Numbered from the stretch's first letter, positions 36,764-44,955 are shown. The stretch is DNA of 64,000 nt from Candidatus Dormiibacterota bacterium (GCA_035532835.1 DATKQG010000087.1:42906-106905), one strand, 5' to 3'. Program-made: numbers and translations. Notes: a model not told the origin generated them from the letters alone.

Positions 36764-36828
36764 AAAAAACGAGGCGCCGCATTACTGCGACGCCTCGCGC
36801 GTTTCGATGTGAGCCGAAGGCCTGATAC
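36764..36828 (-). ncRNA. Antisense RNA B with intrinsic terminator
   Basis: The promoter is -35 TTGTGC (36859-36864), 17 bp, -10 TATCGT (36836-36841). The predicted start at ~36828 coincides with the first complementary base. GTATCAGGCCTTCGG pairs with CCGAAGGTCTGATAC of element B through 14 Watson-Crick pairs and one G-U. CATCGAAACGC continues the pairing. The terminator stem has a GTAA loop and six T's (36764-36769). Confidence 0.65.
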
Positions 36829-36885
36829 ACGGCCGACGATAGCACATCTCCGACGACTGCACAACGCTCGGGGGAGCGTCGCGGC

Positions 36886-36957
36886 TGGAGCGCCCGGGAA
36901 TCGAACCCGGAGCCGAGCGGCGTATCAGACCTTCGGTCGACGCCATCGAAACGCCCC
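36886..36957 (-). ncRNA. tRNA-like element B
   Basis: It has the same 72-nt plan as element A: acceptor GGGGCGT with GCGCTCC (G3-U70 kept; T7 pairs with G66 as wobble), D arm TCGA-TGGCG-TCGA, identical T arm. The middle stem is CCGA/TCGG, so all pairs stay complementary although two differ from A. The loop keeps CTGATAC. Confidence 0.6.
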
Positions 36958-37050
36958 AGCGCCTCTCCATCCCGCGCGTATACGCAGGCAACAAGCGTGG
37001 GGCGCCGGTGAGTTCGATGAATCCGTCGGTCTGCTGGGAACGCGTAGACG

Positions 37051-37123
37051 AAAAAACGAGGCGCCGCATTACTGCGACGCCTCGTGCGCTTCGATGTGTA
37101 CTGCCGGAATGACACCCCAGGCT
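37051..37123 (-). ncRNA. Antisense RNA C with intrinsic terminator
   Basis: The promoter is -35 TTGTGC (37153-37158), 17 bp, -10 TACCGT (37130-37135), predicting a start at ~37123. Complementarity to element C starts at 37121 with CCTGGGGTGTCA (11 of 12 against TGACACCCCGGG). It continues imperfectly through CCGGCAG, then CATCGAAGCGC. The terminator stem and six T's lie at 37051-37084. Here both the promoter and the complementary start are shifted ~8 nt upstream compared with A and B. Confidence 0.62.
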
Positions 37124-37179
37124 TCTCCGACGGTAACACACCTCAAACGACTGCACAACAGCGGGTGGACTGTCGTGGC

Positions 37180-37251
37180 TGGAGCGCCCGGGAATCGGAC
37201 CCGGCCTACCCGGGGTGTCACACCGGTAGTCGACACCAGTCGAAACGCCCC
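37180..37251 (-). ncRNA. tRNA-like element C
   Basis: 72 nt. The acceptor is as in B. The D arm has an extra pair, TCGAC-TGGT-GTCGA. The middle stem is CTAC/GTAG, again compensated relative to A and B. The T loop is TCCGATT. The loop core is GTGACAC. This is the copy nearest the PD-(D/E)XK gene. Confidence 0.58.
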
Positions 37252-37369
37252 AGCGCCGATCTCTTCCCACACCGAAGCCTTGCCAACAAGTGGCGTCGGT
37301 GAGGTACCCGTTACAAGCGGCGGCGGAACTATGCGTATTGACGGACGCGCCATTAAGGCGTGCGGAGAA

Positions 37370-37398
37370 CTGATTGGTGCAGCTTCGGAATATATAAT
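37370..37398 (+). promoter_or_regulatory. Candidate promoter of the PD-(D/E)XK gene
   Basis: A perfect -10 TATAAT (37393-37398) sits in a local AT-rich stretch 70 bp upstream of ATG 37468. The best -35 at normal spacing, CTGATT (37370-37375), is weak, so an activator may be needed. Confidence 0.45.
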
Positions 37399-37467
37399 GC
37401 TATGGGTCGCTGAGCGATCCGGCGTCGATCCAGGAAAGCCCGGTTTCCCTAGGAACAACCTACAACG

Positions 37468-38430
37468 ATGCCTCTTGTGCTGATGCAGCGTGCTTGGAAA
37501 GACGATCCCAAATATAAGGACACGGAGTTCGTCGTCTATCACTATCCGCGGCAGTACTTCGATCGCATTCATGGCGGCGAGAAGTTCGTCTATTATCGGC
37601 CGTCGCGGGGAGCGAATGCCCTGCAGGCGAGTTCGTACTTTGGCTGCGGCGAACTGGGCGACGTTTGGGAAGACCCCTACGACCCCACGCACCGGTATGT
37701 CGGCGTTCGGAAACCCATCCGATTCGCTCGGGTGGTCAATTACGCTGACGCTACGCACCGAATGTATGAGTCGCGTTTCGCGACGCGCAACGCATTTCAG
37801 GGGCACTCGGTCCGGTATATCGACGACCTCGATTTTTATAGGATTTTGGAGGCCGCCGGACTGACCGGCGCCGCCATTGCCGACGCCCCGACGATCGATG
37901 ATGTGATGGCCGGAATCGCGTCACCGTTGAAAGCCCCGCCCTTGGACGAATTTAGACCGTTGCTTGTGGTCCCTGAGGGAACCGGATACCGGCCGCAGGG
38001 AGACGGACCGGACGTTTACGAGGCTGCAGCCCTGCAAGAGCGAGCGCGGGCGGACCACCAGGACACGTTACGCCTGCTCAAGCACCGGATCGATGCTAGC
38101 GGCGGCTCCTGCCTGTATAACAACAACATCGACCTTCTCGCACAATTTGACGATCGCCGGCTCCTGGTTGAAGTCAAGAGCCTGAACAACCCAGCGTCAA
38201 CCGTCGATCGAATGCGATACGGCATGGGACAACTCTTCGACTACTCCGTGCGTTATCGAGCGACGATCGGGGGTGCAAGCCCGGTTCTGGCGTTCGGTGC
38301 ACTCCCGCGGCACGATGTTTCCTGGATTTCCGAGATACTCCAGGGTAACGAGGTTGCGTTCGTGGCGCGGGAGCACGGTGAGCTCGTGCCCATGAACGAG
38401 CTCGCTCGGCAGCTGCCGGTTTTTCGCTAA
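37468..38430 (+). CDS. Predicted PD-(D/E)XK nuclease with an uncharacterised N-terminal domain
   Basis: A 320-residue protein. The C-terminal part has the nuclease pattern: IDLLAQFDDRRLLVEVKSLN gives D222, E235 and K237, and GQLFDY (about 254-259) is the helix often seen after EVK in restriction-type nucleases. The N-terminal ~130 residues (FVVYHYPRQYFDRIHGGEKF, then FGCGELGDVWEDPYD) look like a PUA/EVE-like reader fold, but I cannot name the family. A role in restriction of modified DNA or in RNA/DNA defence is inference. It lies beside the tRNA-like array with its own promoter. ATG 37483 is an alternative start. Confidence 0.6.
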   Translation: MPLVLMQRAWKDDPKYKDTEFVVYHYPRQYFDRIHGGEKFVYYRPSRGANALQASSYFGCGELGDVWEDPYDPTHRYVGVRKPIRFARVVNYADATHRMYESRFATRNAFQGHSVRYIDDLDFYRILEAAGLTGAAIADAPTIDDVMAGIASPLKAPPLDEFRPLLVVPEGTGYRPQGDGPDVYEAAALQERARADHQDTLRLLKHRIDASGGSCLYNNNIDLLAQFDDRRLLVEVKSLNNPASTVDRMRYGMGQLFDYSVRYRATIGGASPVLAFGALPRHDVSWISEILQGNEVAFVAREHGELVPMNELARQLPVFR

Positions 38431-38453
38431 AAGACTGAACGGGGCTTGGTATC

Positions 38454-39593
38454 GTGATGCTCGTAGCGTTGTGTATCTTTGTCGTGTTCGTCAATGCGGC
38501 GTTCGCCGTGCGGTCGTTGATGATTGCGGCGCGGTCGCGGGCGCATTTGGAGGCGGTAGAGTTGGATGGGGCGTTCCCCGCGCTGTCCATCGTCGTTCCG
38601 GCGCGCGACGAGGAGCGGCAGATCGAAGCGTGCGTGCGCTCCTTGCTCGCACAGGAGTATCCGAATTTCGAAGTGATCGTCGTCGACGATTGCTCGCAGG
38701 ACGGAACGCGCGCGATCCTGGATCGGATCGCGCTTGAAGACGAGCGGCTCATCGTCGTGGGCGGCGAGCCGTTACCGCAAGGATGGGTCGGCAAGCCGTG
38801 GGCGCTCGAACAGGGGATACGCGCGGCTCGCGGCACGTGGCTGCTTTCGACCGATGCCGATACCGAACACGAGCCGCTCGCGGCCGGTTCGGCGCTCGTC
38901 TATGCGGTGAAGCATCGGCTCGATGCGTTGAGCCTGCTCACCGACCAAACGATGGTCGGCCCGGCCGAGCGGCTGATCCTTCCAAGCATTCTGTGGATTA
39001 TTGCGTTTGCCGTCGGCGGCCTCGACGATGTCAACGATCCGCTAAAACCCGATGCGGCGCTCTTCAACGGCCAGTTCGTTCTGATGACACGGGACGCGTA
39101 CGAGGCGATCGGCGGCTATGCGGCGCTCCGCGGCGAGATTGCCGAAGACCTCGAACTCGCGCGTCTCCTCAAGGCCGACGGCCGCTTTTCGATTGCGCTT
39201 GCCGGCGCGCAGGGGCTCGTTCGCACGCGAATGTACCGCTCGTTTCACGAAGTGTGGAATGGTTTCGTCAAAAATTTCGCGCTGGGCGCACGCGGCAAGG
39301 CTGGGACTACGGCGCTCGGGCTGCTGTTTTTGGCGAGCCTCTCTCCGCTTTCGCCGATCGCGCTCTGTCTGTTTGCCTCCGGCGACCGTGCCGGCCTCGC
39401 GCTTGCGGTCGGGTTCGCGATGCTGGCGGCGTCCCTGGCAGCGGAGTACGGAATGGCTCGGGCCCGTTTTCCTCGCGGGTCGGGCTGGACGATCCCGGTC
39501 GGCGTGGCGGTACTCTTCGCTATCTTCGCGACGTCGCTGGTGCGCTATGCAAGCGGGCTCGGCGTCGAGTGGCGCGGGCGGCACTACACCTAA
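38454..39593 (+). CDS. Membrane-bound family-2 glycosyltransferase
   Basis: A 379-residue GT-A enzyme. One N-terminal helix (residues ~2-24) precedes the catalytic domain with ALSIVVPARDEERQIEACV, VVDDCSQDGT, the DxD-type STDADTEH and a late RGEIAEDLELARLLKADGR. Three C-terminal helices anchor it. The layout resembles hopanoid/carotenoid-associated GT2 enzymes (VGKPWALEQG). The substrate is unknown. The start is GTG 38454 or ATG 38457. Confidence 0.85.
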   Translation: MMLVALCIFVVFVNAAFAVRSLMIAARSRAHLEAVELDGAFPALSIVVPARDEERQIEACVRSLLAQEYPNFEVIVVDDCSQDGTRAILDRIALEDERLIVVGGEPLPQGWVGKPWALEQGIRAARGTWLLSTDADTEHEPLAAGSALVYAVKHRLDALSLLTDQTMVGPAERLILPSILWIIAFAVGGLDDVNDPLKPDAALFNGQFVLMTRDAYEAIGGYAALRGEIAEDLELARLLKADGRFSIALAGAQGLVRTRMYRSFHEVWNGFVKNFALGARGKAGTTALGLLFLASLSPLSPIALCLFASGDRAGLALAVGFAMLAASLAAEYGMARARFPRGSGWTIPVGVAVLFAIFATSLVRYASGLGVEWRGRHYT

Positions 39594-39625
39594 GGGCGCT
39601 GTGAAGCGAGCGTTCAAGGACTCTC

Positions 39626-39649
39626 CTGCCCGACGGGGCCACCGGGCAG
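39626..39649 (+). terminator. Hairpin after the glycosyltransferase gene
   Basis: A 7-bp stem CTGCCCG/CGGGCAG (39626-39632 and 39643-39649) is followed by a T-rich but interrupted tract. It is a possible weak terminator before the glycyl-tRNA synthetase gene. Confidence 0.4.
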
Positions 39650-39689
39650 CCGGGATATTTCTTATAGTGTATTAAATCTACAAACTCTT

Positions 39690-41036
39690 ATGGACATGGC
39701 TGCCTCCGAATCTCGCGTAACGATGGACGAAATAACGGCGCTGGCGAAGCGCCGTGGCTTCATCTTTCAGTCCAGTGAAATCTACGGAGGCCTCAACGGC
39801 TTCTACGATTACGGGCCGCTGGGCGCGATCCTCAAGCGTAACGTGAAGAACGCGTGGTGGCGCGATACCGTCGAATTGCGCGACGACGTCGTCGGCTTCG
39901 ATTCGTCGATCATCATGCATCCGCTAACGTGGAAGGCTTCGGGGCACATCGATGCATTCCACGATAAGCTCGTGGACTGCCGCGTCTGCAAGCATCGCTT
40001 TCGCTTCGATCATCTCAAGGATCCCAATCAATGCCCGGACTGCGGTAGCAAGCAGTCTTTCACCGAGCCGCGCAATTTCAATCTCATGATGAAGACGCAG
40101 ATCGGGCCGATGGAAGACAGCGCGTCGACCGCTTATCTGCGCCCGGAGACCGCTCAGGGCATTTTCGTGAATTTTAAGAACGTTTACCAGACCGCTCGCA
40201 AGCGGCCGCCGTTCGGCATCGCGCAGATCGGCAAGTCGTTTCGGAACGAGATCACGCCCGGCAACTTCACCTACCGCGTGCGCGAATTCGAACAAGCGGA
40301 ACTGGAGTACTTCGTCCCCGACGACGGTAAGGATCTGGAGATCTTTCGCGAGTGGGTCGATCGGCGGAAGAACTGGTATGCGAGTTACGGCGTCAAACCC
40401 GATCGCCTGCGCTTCTACGAACTAACCGACAAGGAACGCCCGCACTACGCCAAGGCCGGCATCGACGTCGAGTATCTTTTCCCATGGGGTTGGGGCGAAC
40501 TCGAATCGATCGCTCATCGCGGCACCTACGATCTCGACGCGCACATGGCCCTTTCGGGCAAAGACCTGCGCTTCTTCGACGAAGCCTCGAAGGCACATTA
40601 CACGCCGATCCTCATCGAGAGTTCGGCGGGGATGGACCGCACGACGCTCACCATGCTCGTCGATGCATACGATCGCGAACGCAGCACCGATCCCAACGGC
40701 AAAGCGACCGACCGCGTCGTTTTGCGCTTTCATCCCTACATCGCACCGGTGCAAATAGCGGTATTTTCGCTCGCCCGCAATAAACCGGACTTGGTCGAGC
40801 GCGCCCGGAGCATCGAAATGGCGCTGCGTCCGGCCTATCGCACGCAATACGACGAAGGCAATATCGGCCAACTCTACCGACGCCAAGACGAGATCGGCAC
40901 GCCGCTGTGCGTGACCATTGACTACGATACGCTTGAAGATGGGACGATAACCGTGCGCGAACGTGATTCGATGAAGCAGGAACGGGTGTCGCAGCCGGGC
41001 CTCGAACGCTATCTGCACGAGCGGATCAGCGCATGA
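39690..41036 (+). CDS. glyS: Glycyl-tRNA synthetase, homodimeric class II type
   Basis: A 448-residue class II synthetase charging tRNA-Gly. The N-terminal KRRGFIFQSSEIYGGLNGFYD and a zinc-binding region (CRVCKHRF, CPDCGSK) mark the eukaryote/archaeal-like alpha2 type rather than the GlyQ/GlyS tetramer. Motif 2 is FRNEITPGNFTYRVREFEQ. Motif 3 is near SSAGMDRTTLTML. The stop overlaps the ppdK start (ATGA), so both are translated together. The 96-bp leader shows no T-box. Confidence 0.95.
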   Translation: MDMAASESRVTMDEITALAKRRGFIFQSSEIYGGLNGFYDYGPLGAILKRNVKNAWWRDTVELRDDVVGFDSSIIMHPLTWKASGHIDAFHDKLVDCRVCKHRFRFDHLKDPNQCPDCGSKQSFTEPRNFNLMMKTQIGPMEDSASTAYLRPETAQGIFVNFKNVYQTARKRPPFGIAQIGKSFRNEITPGNFTYRVREFEQAELEYFVPDDGKDLEIFREWVDRRKNWYASYGVKPDRLRFYELTDKERPHYAKAGIDVEYLFPWGWGELESIAHRGTYDLDAHMALSGKDLRFFDEASKAHYTPILIESSAGMDRTTLTMLVDAYDRERSTDPNGKATDRVVLRFHPYIAPVQIAVFSLARNKPDLVERARSIEMALRPAYRTQYDEGNIGQLYRRQDEIGTPLCVTIDYDTLEDGTITVRERDSMKQERVSQPGLERYLHERISA

Positions 41037-43684
41037 CCAAGTACGTCTACTTCTTCGAAGAAGGCAATGGGTCGATGAGCGACCTGCTGGGCGGGAAAGG
41101 CGCTGGGCTTGCCGAGATGACGGCCGCGGGCTTGCCCGTGCCGTCGGGTTTTACGATTACGACCCAGGCGTGCCTAGGTTTCTACGACGCCGATAAACAC
41201 TTCCCCGACGGCTTGGACGCGCAAGTCGCTCAGGGCATCGAAACGCTCGAGAAGCGCACGGGAAAGTCTTTCGGAGACCACGGCGACCCGCTGTTGGTAT
41301 CGGTTCGCAGCGGCGCGCGCGTCTCGATGCCCGGCATGATGGACACGATCCTCAATCTCGGGCTCAACGATCGCACGGTTGAGGGCTTGGCGAAGCTCAC
41401 CGGCAACGAACGCTTTGCGTGGGATGCGTATCGCCGGTTTATCATGATGTTCTCGTCGGTCGTTCTCGGACTGCACAAAGACCCGTTCGAAGAGCTGATC
41501 GACGAACGCAAGAAGGCGCTCGGAATCGCGAACGATCCCGATATCGACGCCGAGTCCTGGAAAACGCTGGCCGCGCAGTTCAAAGACATCGTCAGCCGGC
41601 AGACCGGCAAAGCCTTTCCGCAAGACGTGCGCGAGCAACTCCGTCTAGCGATCGGCGCCGTCTTCGATTCGTGGAACTCCAAGCGCGCGATCGACTATCG
41701 CCAATACAATAAGATCTCCGATAGTTGGGGAACGGCCGTCACCGTCATGGAGATGGTGTTCGGCAATATGGGGAGCGATTCTGGCACGGGGGTAGCCTTC
41801 ACCCGCGATCCGAATACCGGCGAGCGCAAGTTGTTCGGTGAATACCTCACCAACGCGCAGGGCGAAGACGTGGTGGCCGGCATTCGAACGCCGGAGAAAA
41901 TCTCGGACCTCGAACGAACGCAGCCGGACATCTACAAGCAGTTCGTCGATATTGCCGATCGGTTGGAGCGGCACTACCGCGACGTGCAAGATATCGAGTT
42001 TACGGTCGAGCGAGGCAAGCTCTTCATGTTGCAGACGCGCAGCGCCAAGCGCAGCGCGGAGGCGGCGGTGCGGATCGCGATCGACCTCGTCCACGAAGGC
42101 CTGCTCGACCGCAAAACGGCGGTCGGCCGCGTCGGCGCGCAGTCGCTCGATCAGCTCTTCCACGCCCGGATCGACGCGACGCAAGGCTTCGCCGTTGCAG
42201 CCAAGGGCCTCAACGCCTCGCCCGGCGCTGCCGCCGGGCAGATCGTCCTAACGGCGGACGACGCCGTCGAATGGCGCGATGCCGGCAAGGACGTCATTCT
42301 CGTGCGCGTGGAGACCACGCCGGATGACGTGCACGGCATGATCGCCGCGCGCGGCATCCTTACCGCCAAAGGCGGCGCGACCTCGCACGCGGCGGTGGTC
42401 GCTCGCGGCATGGGCAAACCGTGCGTCGCCGGGTGCGACGCGCTCCAGATCGAGCGCCGCACCAAGAGCGTCACGCTGGGCGGCGTGGCGTTACACGAAG
42501 GCGATTGGCTGACGATCGACGGTACGACCGGAAACATCATGCTCGGCAAACTGGGGCTGATTCCGCCGCCGTCGCAGTTACCGGAGTGGCTGCAGACCTT
42601 TCTTTCTTGGGCGGACGAGCTGCGCCGTATGCAAGTGTGGGCTAACGCCGATACGCCCGAAGACGCGCAAAAGGCCCGCGAGCTCGGGGCCGAAGGCATC
42701 GGCTTGTGCCGAACCGAGCACATGTTCATGCAACAGGATCGGCTCCCGGTCGTCCAACAGATGATCCTAGCGAATACGAAAGAGGCGCGCGAAACCGCGC
42801 TGCAGCAGCTCCTGCCGTTTCAACGTGAGGATTTCGTCGGGATCCTTGAAGCGATGCATGGCCTGCCGGTAACGATTCGATTGCTGGACCCGCCGTTGCA
42901 CGAATTTTTGCCGTCGCTCGAGCAACTGCTCGTGGAAACGACCGAGCTACGGCTGACGCGTGGCACGGACTCCGAAGAGTTCAAAAAACAGGATGCGATC
43001 TTGCGCCGCGTCCAGCAACTGCACGAGCAAAATCCGATGCTCGGTTTGCGCGTTTGCCGGTTAGGCATCGTCTATCCCGAAATCTATGCGATGCAAGTGC
43101 GCGCGATCTTCGAAGCGGCGTGCTTGCTGAAACAGCGCGGCGTCGACGCCCGGCCCGAGGTGATGATCCCCGGCGTCGGAACCAAGGAAGAGATGCAGAC
43201 GACGTACGACTCTGCGAAGAAGGTCGCGGATGAAGTTCTGGCGGCGCACGGCGTCGATCTCGTATATAAGATCGGTACGATGGTCGAGTTGCCGCGTGCC
43301 TGCGTGGTTGCCGACGAACTCGCCGCCTACGCGCAGTTCTTCTCGTTCGGTACGAACGATCTTACGCAGACGACTTACGGCTACAGTCGCGATGATGCGG
43401 AGCAATCGTTCATCCCGCAGTACCTCGAGAAGCGTATCCTCAAAGACGATCCGTTCCAGATATTGGACCGGCGCGGCGTCGGCGCGCTCATGCGCGAGGC
43501 CGTGGCCAAAGGCCGCGGCGCGCGTGCCGACCTGAAAATCGGGATCTGCGGCGAGCACGGCGGCGAACCGTCGAGCGTGGCCTTCTGCGATCAGCTTGGA
43601 TTGGACTACGTCTCGTGTTCCCCGTATCGCGTGCCGATCGCGCGCCTCGCTGCGGCGCAAGCCACGATCGGCGCGCTCGAGTAA
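41033..43684 (+). CDS. ppdK: Pyruvate, phosphate dikinase
   Basis: An 883-residue enzyme interconverting pyruvate + ATP + Pi with PEP + AMP + PPi. The ATP-grasp domain begins YVYFFEEGNGSMSDLLGGKG. The swinging domain has the phospho-His block GGATSHAAVVARGMGKPC (His near residue 454). The C-terminal PEP/pyruvate barrel has GTEHMFM-like RTEHMFMQQDRL and ends GICGEHGGEPSSVAFC with the catalytic Cys. Length is typical. It allows gluconeogenic PEP formation or PPi-linked glycolysis. Confidence 0.97.
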   Translation: MTKYVYFFEEGNGSMSDLLGGKGAGLAEMTAAGLPVPSGFTITTQACLGFYDADKHFPDGLDAQVAQGIETLEKRTGKSFGDHGDPLLVSVRSGARVSMPGMMDTILNLGLNDRTVEGLAKLTGNERFAWDAYRRFIMMFSSVVLGLHKDPFEELIDERKKALGIANDPDIDAESWKTLAAQFKDIVSRQTGKAFPQDVREQLRLAIGAVFDSWNSKRAIDYRQYNKISDSWGTAVTVMEMVFGNMGSDSGTGVAFTRDPNTGERKLFGEYLTNAQGEDVVAGIRTPEKISDLERTQPDIYKQFVDIADRLERHYRDVQDIEFTVERGKLFMLQTRSAKRSAEAAVRIAIDLVHEGLLDRKTAVGRVGAQSLDQLFHARIDATQGFAVAAKGLNASPGAAAGQIVLTADDAVEWRDAGKDVILVRVETTPDDVHGMIAARGILTAKGGATSHAAVVARGMGKPCVAGCDALQIERRTKSVTLGGVALHEGDWLTIDGTTGNIMLGKLGLIPPPSQLPEWLQTFLSWADELRRMQVWANADTPEDAQKARELGAEGIGLCRTEHMFMQQDRLPVVQQMILANTKEARETALQQLLPFQREDFVGILEAMHGLPVTIRLLDPPLHEFLPSLEQLLVETTELRLTRGTDSEEFKKQDAILRRVQQLHEQNPMLGLRVCRLGIVYPEIYAMQVRAIFEAACLLKQRGVDARPEVMIPGVGTKEEMQTTYDSAKKVADEVLAAHGVDLVYKIGTMVELPRACVVADELAAYAQFFSFGTNDLTQTTYGYSRDDAEQSFIPQYLEKRILKDDPFQILDRRGVGALMREAVAKGRGARADLKIGICGEHGGEPSSVAFCDQLGLDYVSCSPYRVPIARLAAAQATIGALE

Positions 43685-43701
43685 CCGCTAACCGCGCACC
43701 G

Positions 43702-44907
43702 CTAGCGGGCGGCGGTTAGGCGACAGAGGCTCCGAGCCTCTGCGAGATCGACATTGGCGCGGACGACGAAGAGTTTGCGCCAATACGCTTTTCCGGAGAG
43801 TTTCGCGATCAGGTCGCTGGCTTCGCGCGCGTCGATCGCACCGCTCGACGTCTGCACGAGCACCGTGCGGTGGTGCTCGGAAGCGCCGAGCGGGAGGCGA
43901 TGCAGCACCTGCTCCTGCGCGTCACCCCAGACGTTCTGCGCCCCGTAGGCGGCGATCAAGGCCGCTTCGCAGCGTTCGTAATGGGCGAGGTCGTGCTCGG
44001 CGTTGAATTCTGCGACCACGGCATAGAGACGGGTGCGCTCGCGCAAGGCGCGCGAGGCGACGCTCTGGTGTTCGCGCAGATCGTTGAGAACGCGCGAATC
44101 GTCCCAATCCAGAAACGTCTCGATGGGATCCAGCGCGCGCGGATCCGGCCAGAGCTCTCGCAGCGCATCCTGGAGGATCCGCTCGAACATGCGGGTCGTG
44201 TGATGGAAGTACACCGAAGCGAACATCATGTAACGGGCTAGGACGAACGATTCCAGGGCGACGACGCCGCGTGCGTCGATGCCGAGCACGCTGCGGCCTT
44301 GATGTTCGATAACGCGCATCGAAGCGACCAACTGGTCCGCATCGTAGCGACCGCTTGCGACGCCGGTAAAATAGCTATCGCGCTGCAGGTAGTCCATGCG
44401 GTCGGCGTCGAGATTCGGGCCGCTAACGATCTCGCTGAGCACGGGGTAGCGCCCGTTGTGCGCTCCGAGAATCAGCGACAGCACGTCGTGAGGATCGACG
44501 TCGAGCTCCCCGAGATGGTCGACCATCTCGGGGAGTTGGAGCAAGGCGCGCGTGCGGGCTTCGTGCAGCACGCCCAGCACGGCTTCGCAGGCGTGGCTGA
44601 ACGGGCCGTGCCCGATATCGTGCAACAGCAGAGCGGCTCGCACGAGACGGCGCTGGTATGCGATATCGGCGTCATTCGCGAACGTATCGCGGCCATGCCG
44701 GACGATTTCATCGAAGACGCGGGTCCCCATCGCGAGCGCGCCGAGGGCATGCCCGAAGCGAGAGTGCTCGGCCGACGGAAACGCGAGATAGGCCAGTCCA
44801 AGCTGCCGCAGGCGGCGCAACCGCTGCATCACCGACGTGTCGAGTAGCCGGGCCTCGTGCTCGTGGAGTTCGATGAAGTGATGGATGGGGTCGAAGATCC
44901 GCTTCAC
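43702..44907 (-). CDS. HD-domain phosphohydrolase, dGTPase-like
   Basis: A 401-residue HD-superfamily metal hydrolase, related to the SAMHD1/dGTPase-like YwfO group. It starts RIFDPIHHFIELHEHEARLL. Motifs are FGHALG, LLHDIGHGPFSHACE (the HD pair) and GPNLDADRMDYLQRD. The substrate is probably a dNTP or other nucleotide, but this is unproven. GTG 44907 is chosen because codons upstream run into the dnaG promoter region and lack family character. It is divergent from dnaG, 48 bp apart. Confidence 0.85.
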   Translation of the reverse strand: MKRIFDPIHHFIELHEHEARLLDTSVMQRLRRLRQLGLAYLAFPSAEHSRFGHALGALAMGTRVFDEIVRHGRDTFANDADIAYQRRLVRAALLLHDIGHGPFSHACEAVLGVLHEARTRALLQLPEMVDHLGELDVDPHDVLSLILGAHNGRYPVLSEIVSGPNLDADRMDYLQRDSYFTGVASGRYDADQLVASMRVIEHQGRSVLGIDARGVVALESFVLARYMMFASVYFHHTTRMFERILQDALRELWPDPRALDPIETFLDWDDSRVLNDLREHQSVASRALRERTRLYAVVAEFNAEHDLAHYERCEAALIAAYGAQNVWGDAQEQVLHRLPLGASEHHRTVLVQTSSGAIDAREASDLIAKLSGKAYWRKLFVVRANVDLAEARSLCRLTAAR

Positions 44908-44955
44908 ACGCGGGTTCTTCGACCCCGCGCTCGAACATGCTGCCTGGAGTCCATC

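Larger units (their letters stand above)
36403..37280. repeat. Three-unit tandem array of tRNA-like plus antisense-RNA modules
   Basis: Unit starts, judged at the terminator stem, are 36454, 36769 and 37056 (periods 315 and 287). Each unit holds, in plus-strand order, a terminator hairpin, an inverted copy of the 5' half of the tRNA-like element, a promoter region, and a complete 72-nt tRNA-like element. Unit B also carries a copy of the rlmN 3' end; unit C keeps only a few bases of it. All RNA signals point to minus-strand transcription. No protein gene of its own is credible here. Confidence 0.85.

Noticed and set aside
36886..36957. True tRNA-Ile (GAT in CTGATAC) for elements A and B, tRNA-Val (GAC) for C
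   Set aside because: The flanking stem is interrupted and mismatched, the D arm lacks conserved bases, and the acceptor carries the alanine identity pair.
36450..37123. Peptide tag (HIEAHEASQ-stop) encoded as in tmRNA
   Set aside because: The reading frame lies in the antisense RNA just before its terminator, has no start or Ala-Ala end, and is not enclosed by the tRNA-like domain.
36210..37270. Long minus-strand frames across the array (with PGSIPGRSS and MRRLVF phrases)
   Set aside because: The recurring phrases are translations of the T arm and terminator of the tRNA-like units; no Shine-Dalgarno elements, and the frame changes between units.
36403..37280. CRISPR array
   Set aside because: Only three units of ~300 bp with internal promoters and terminators, no short repeat/spacer pattern and no cas genes.
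39594..39689. T-box riboswitch before glycyl-tRNA synthetase
   Set aside because: The leader is under 100 bp and has one short hairpin, without the T-box sequence or a specifier stem.
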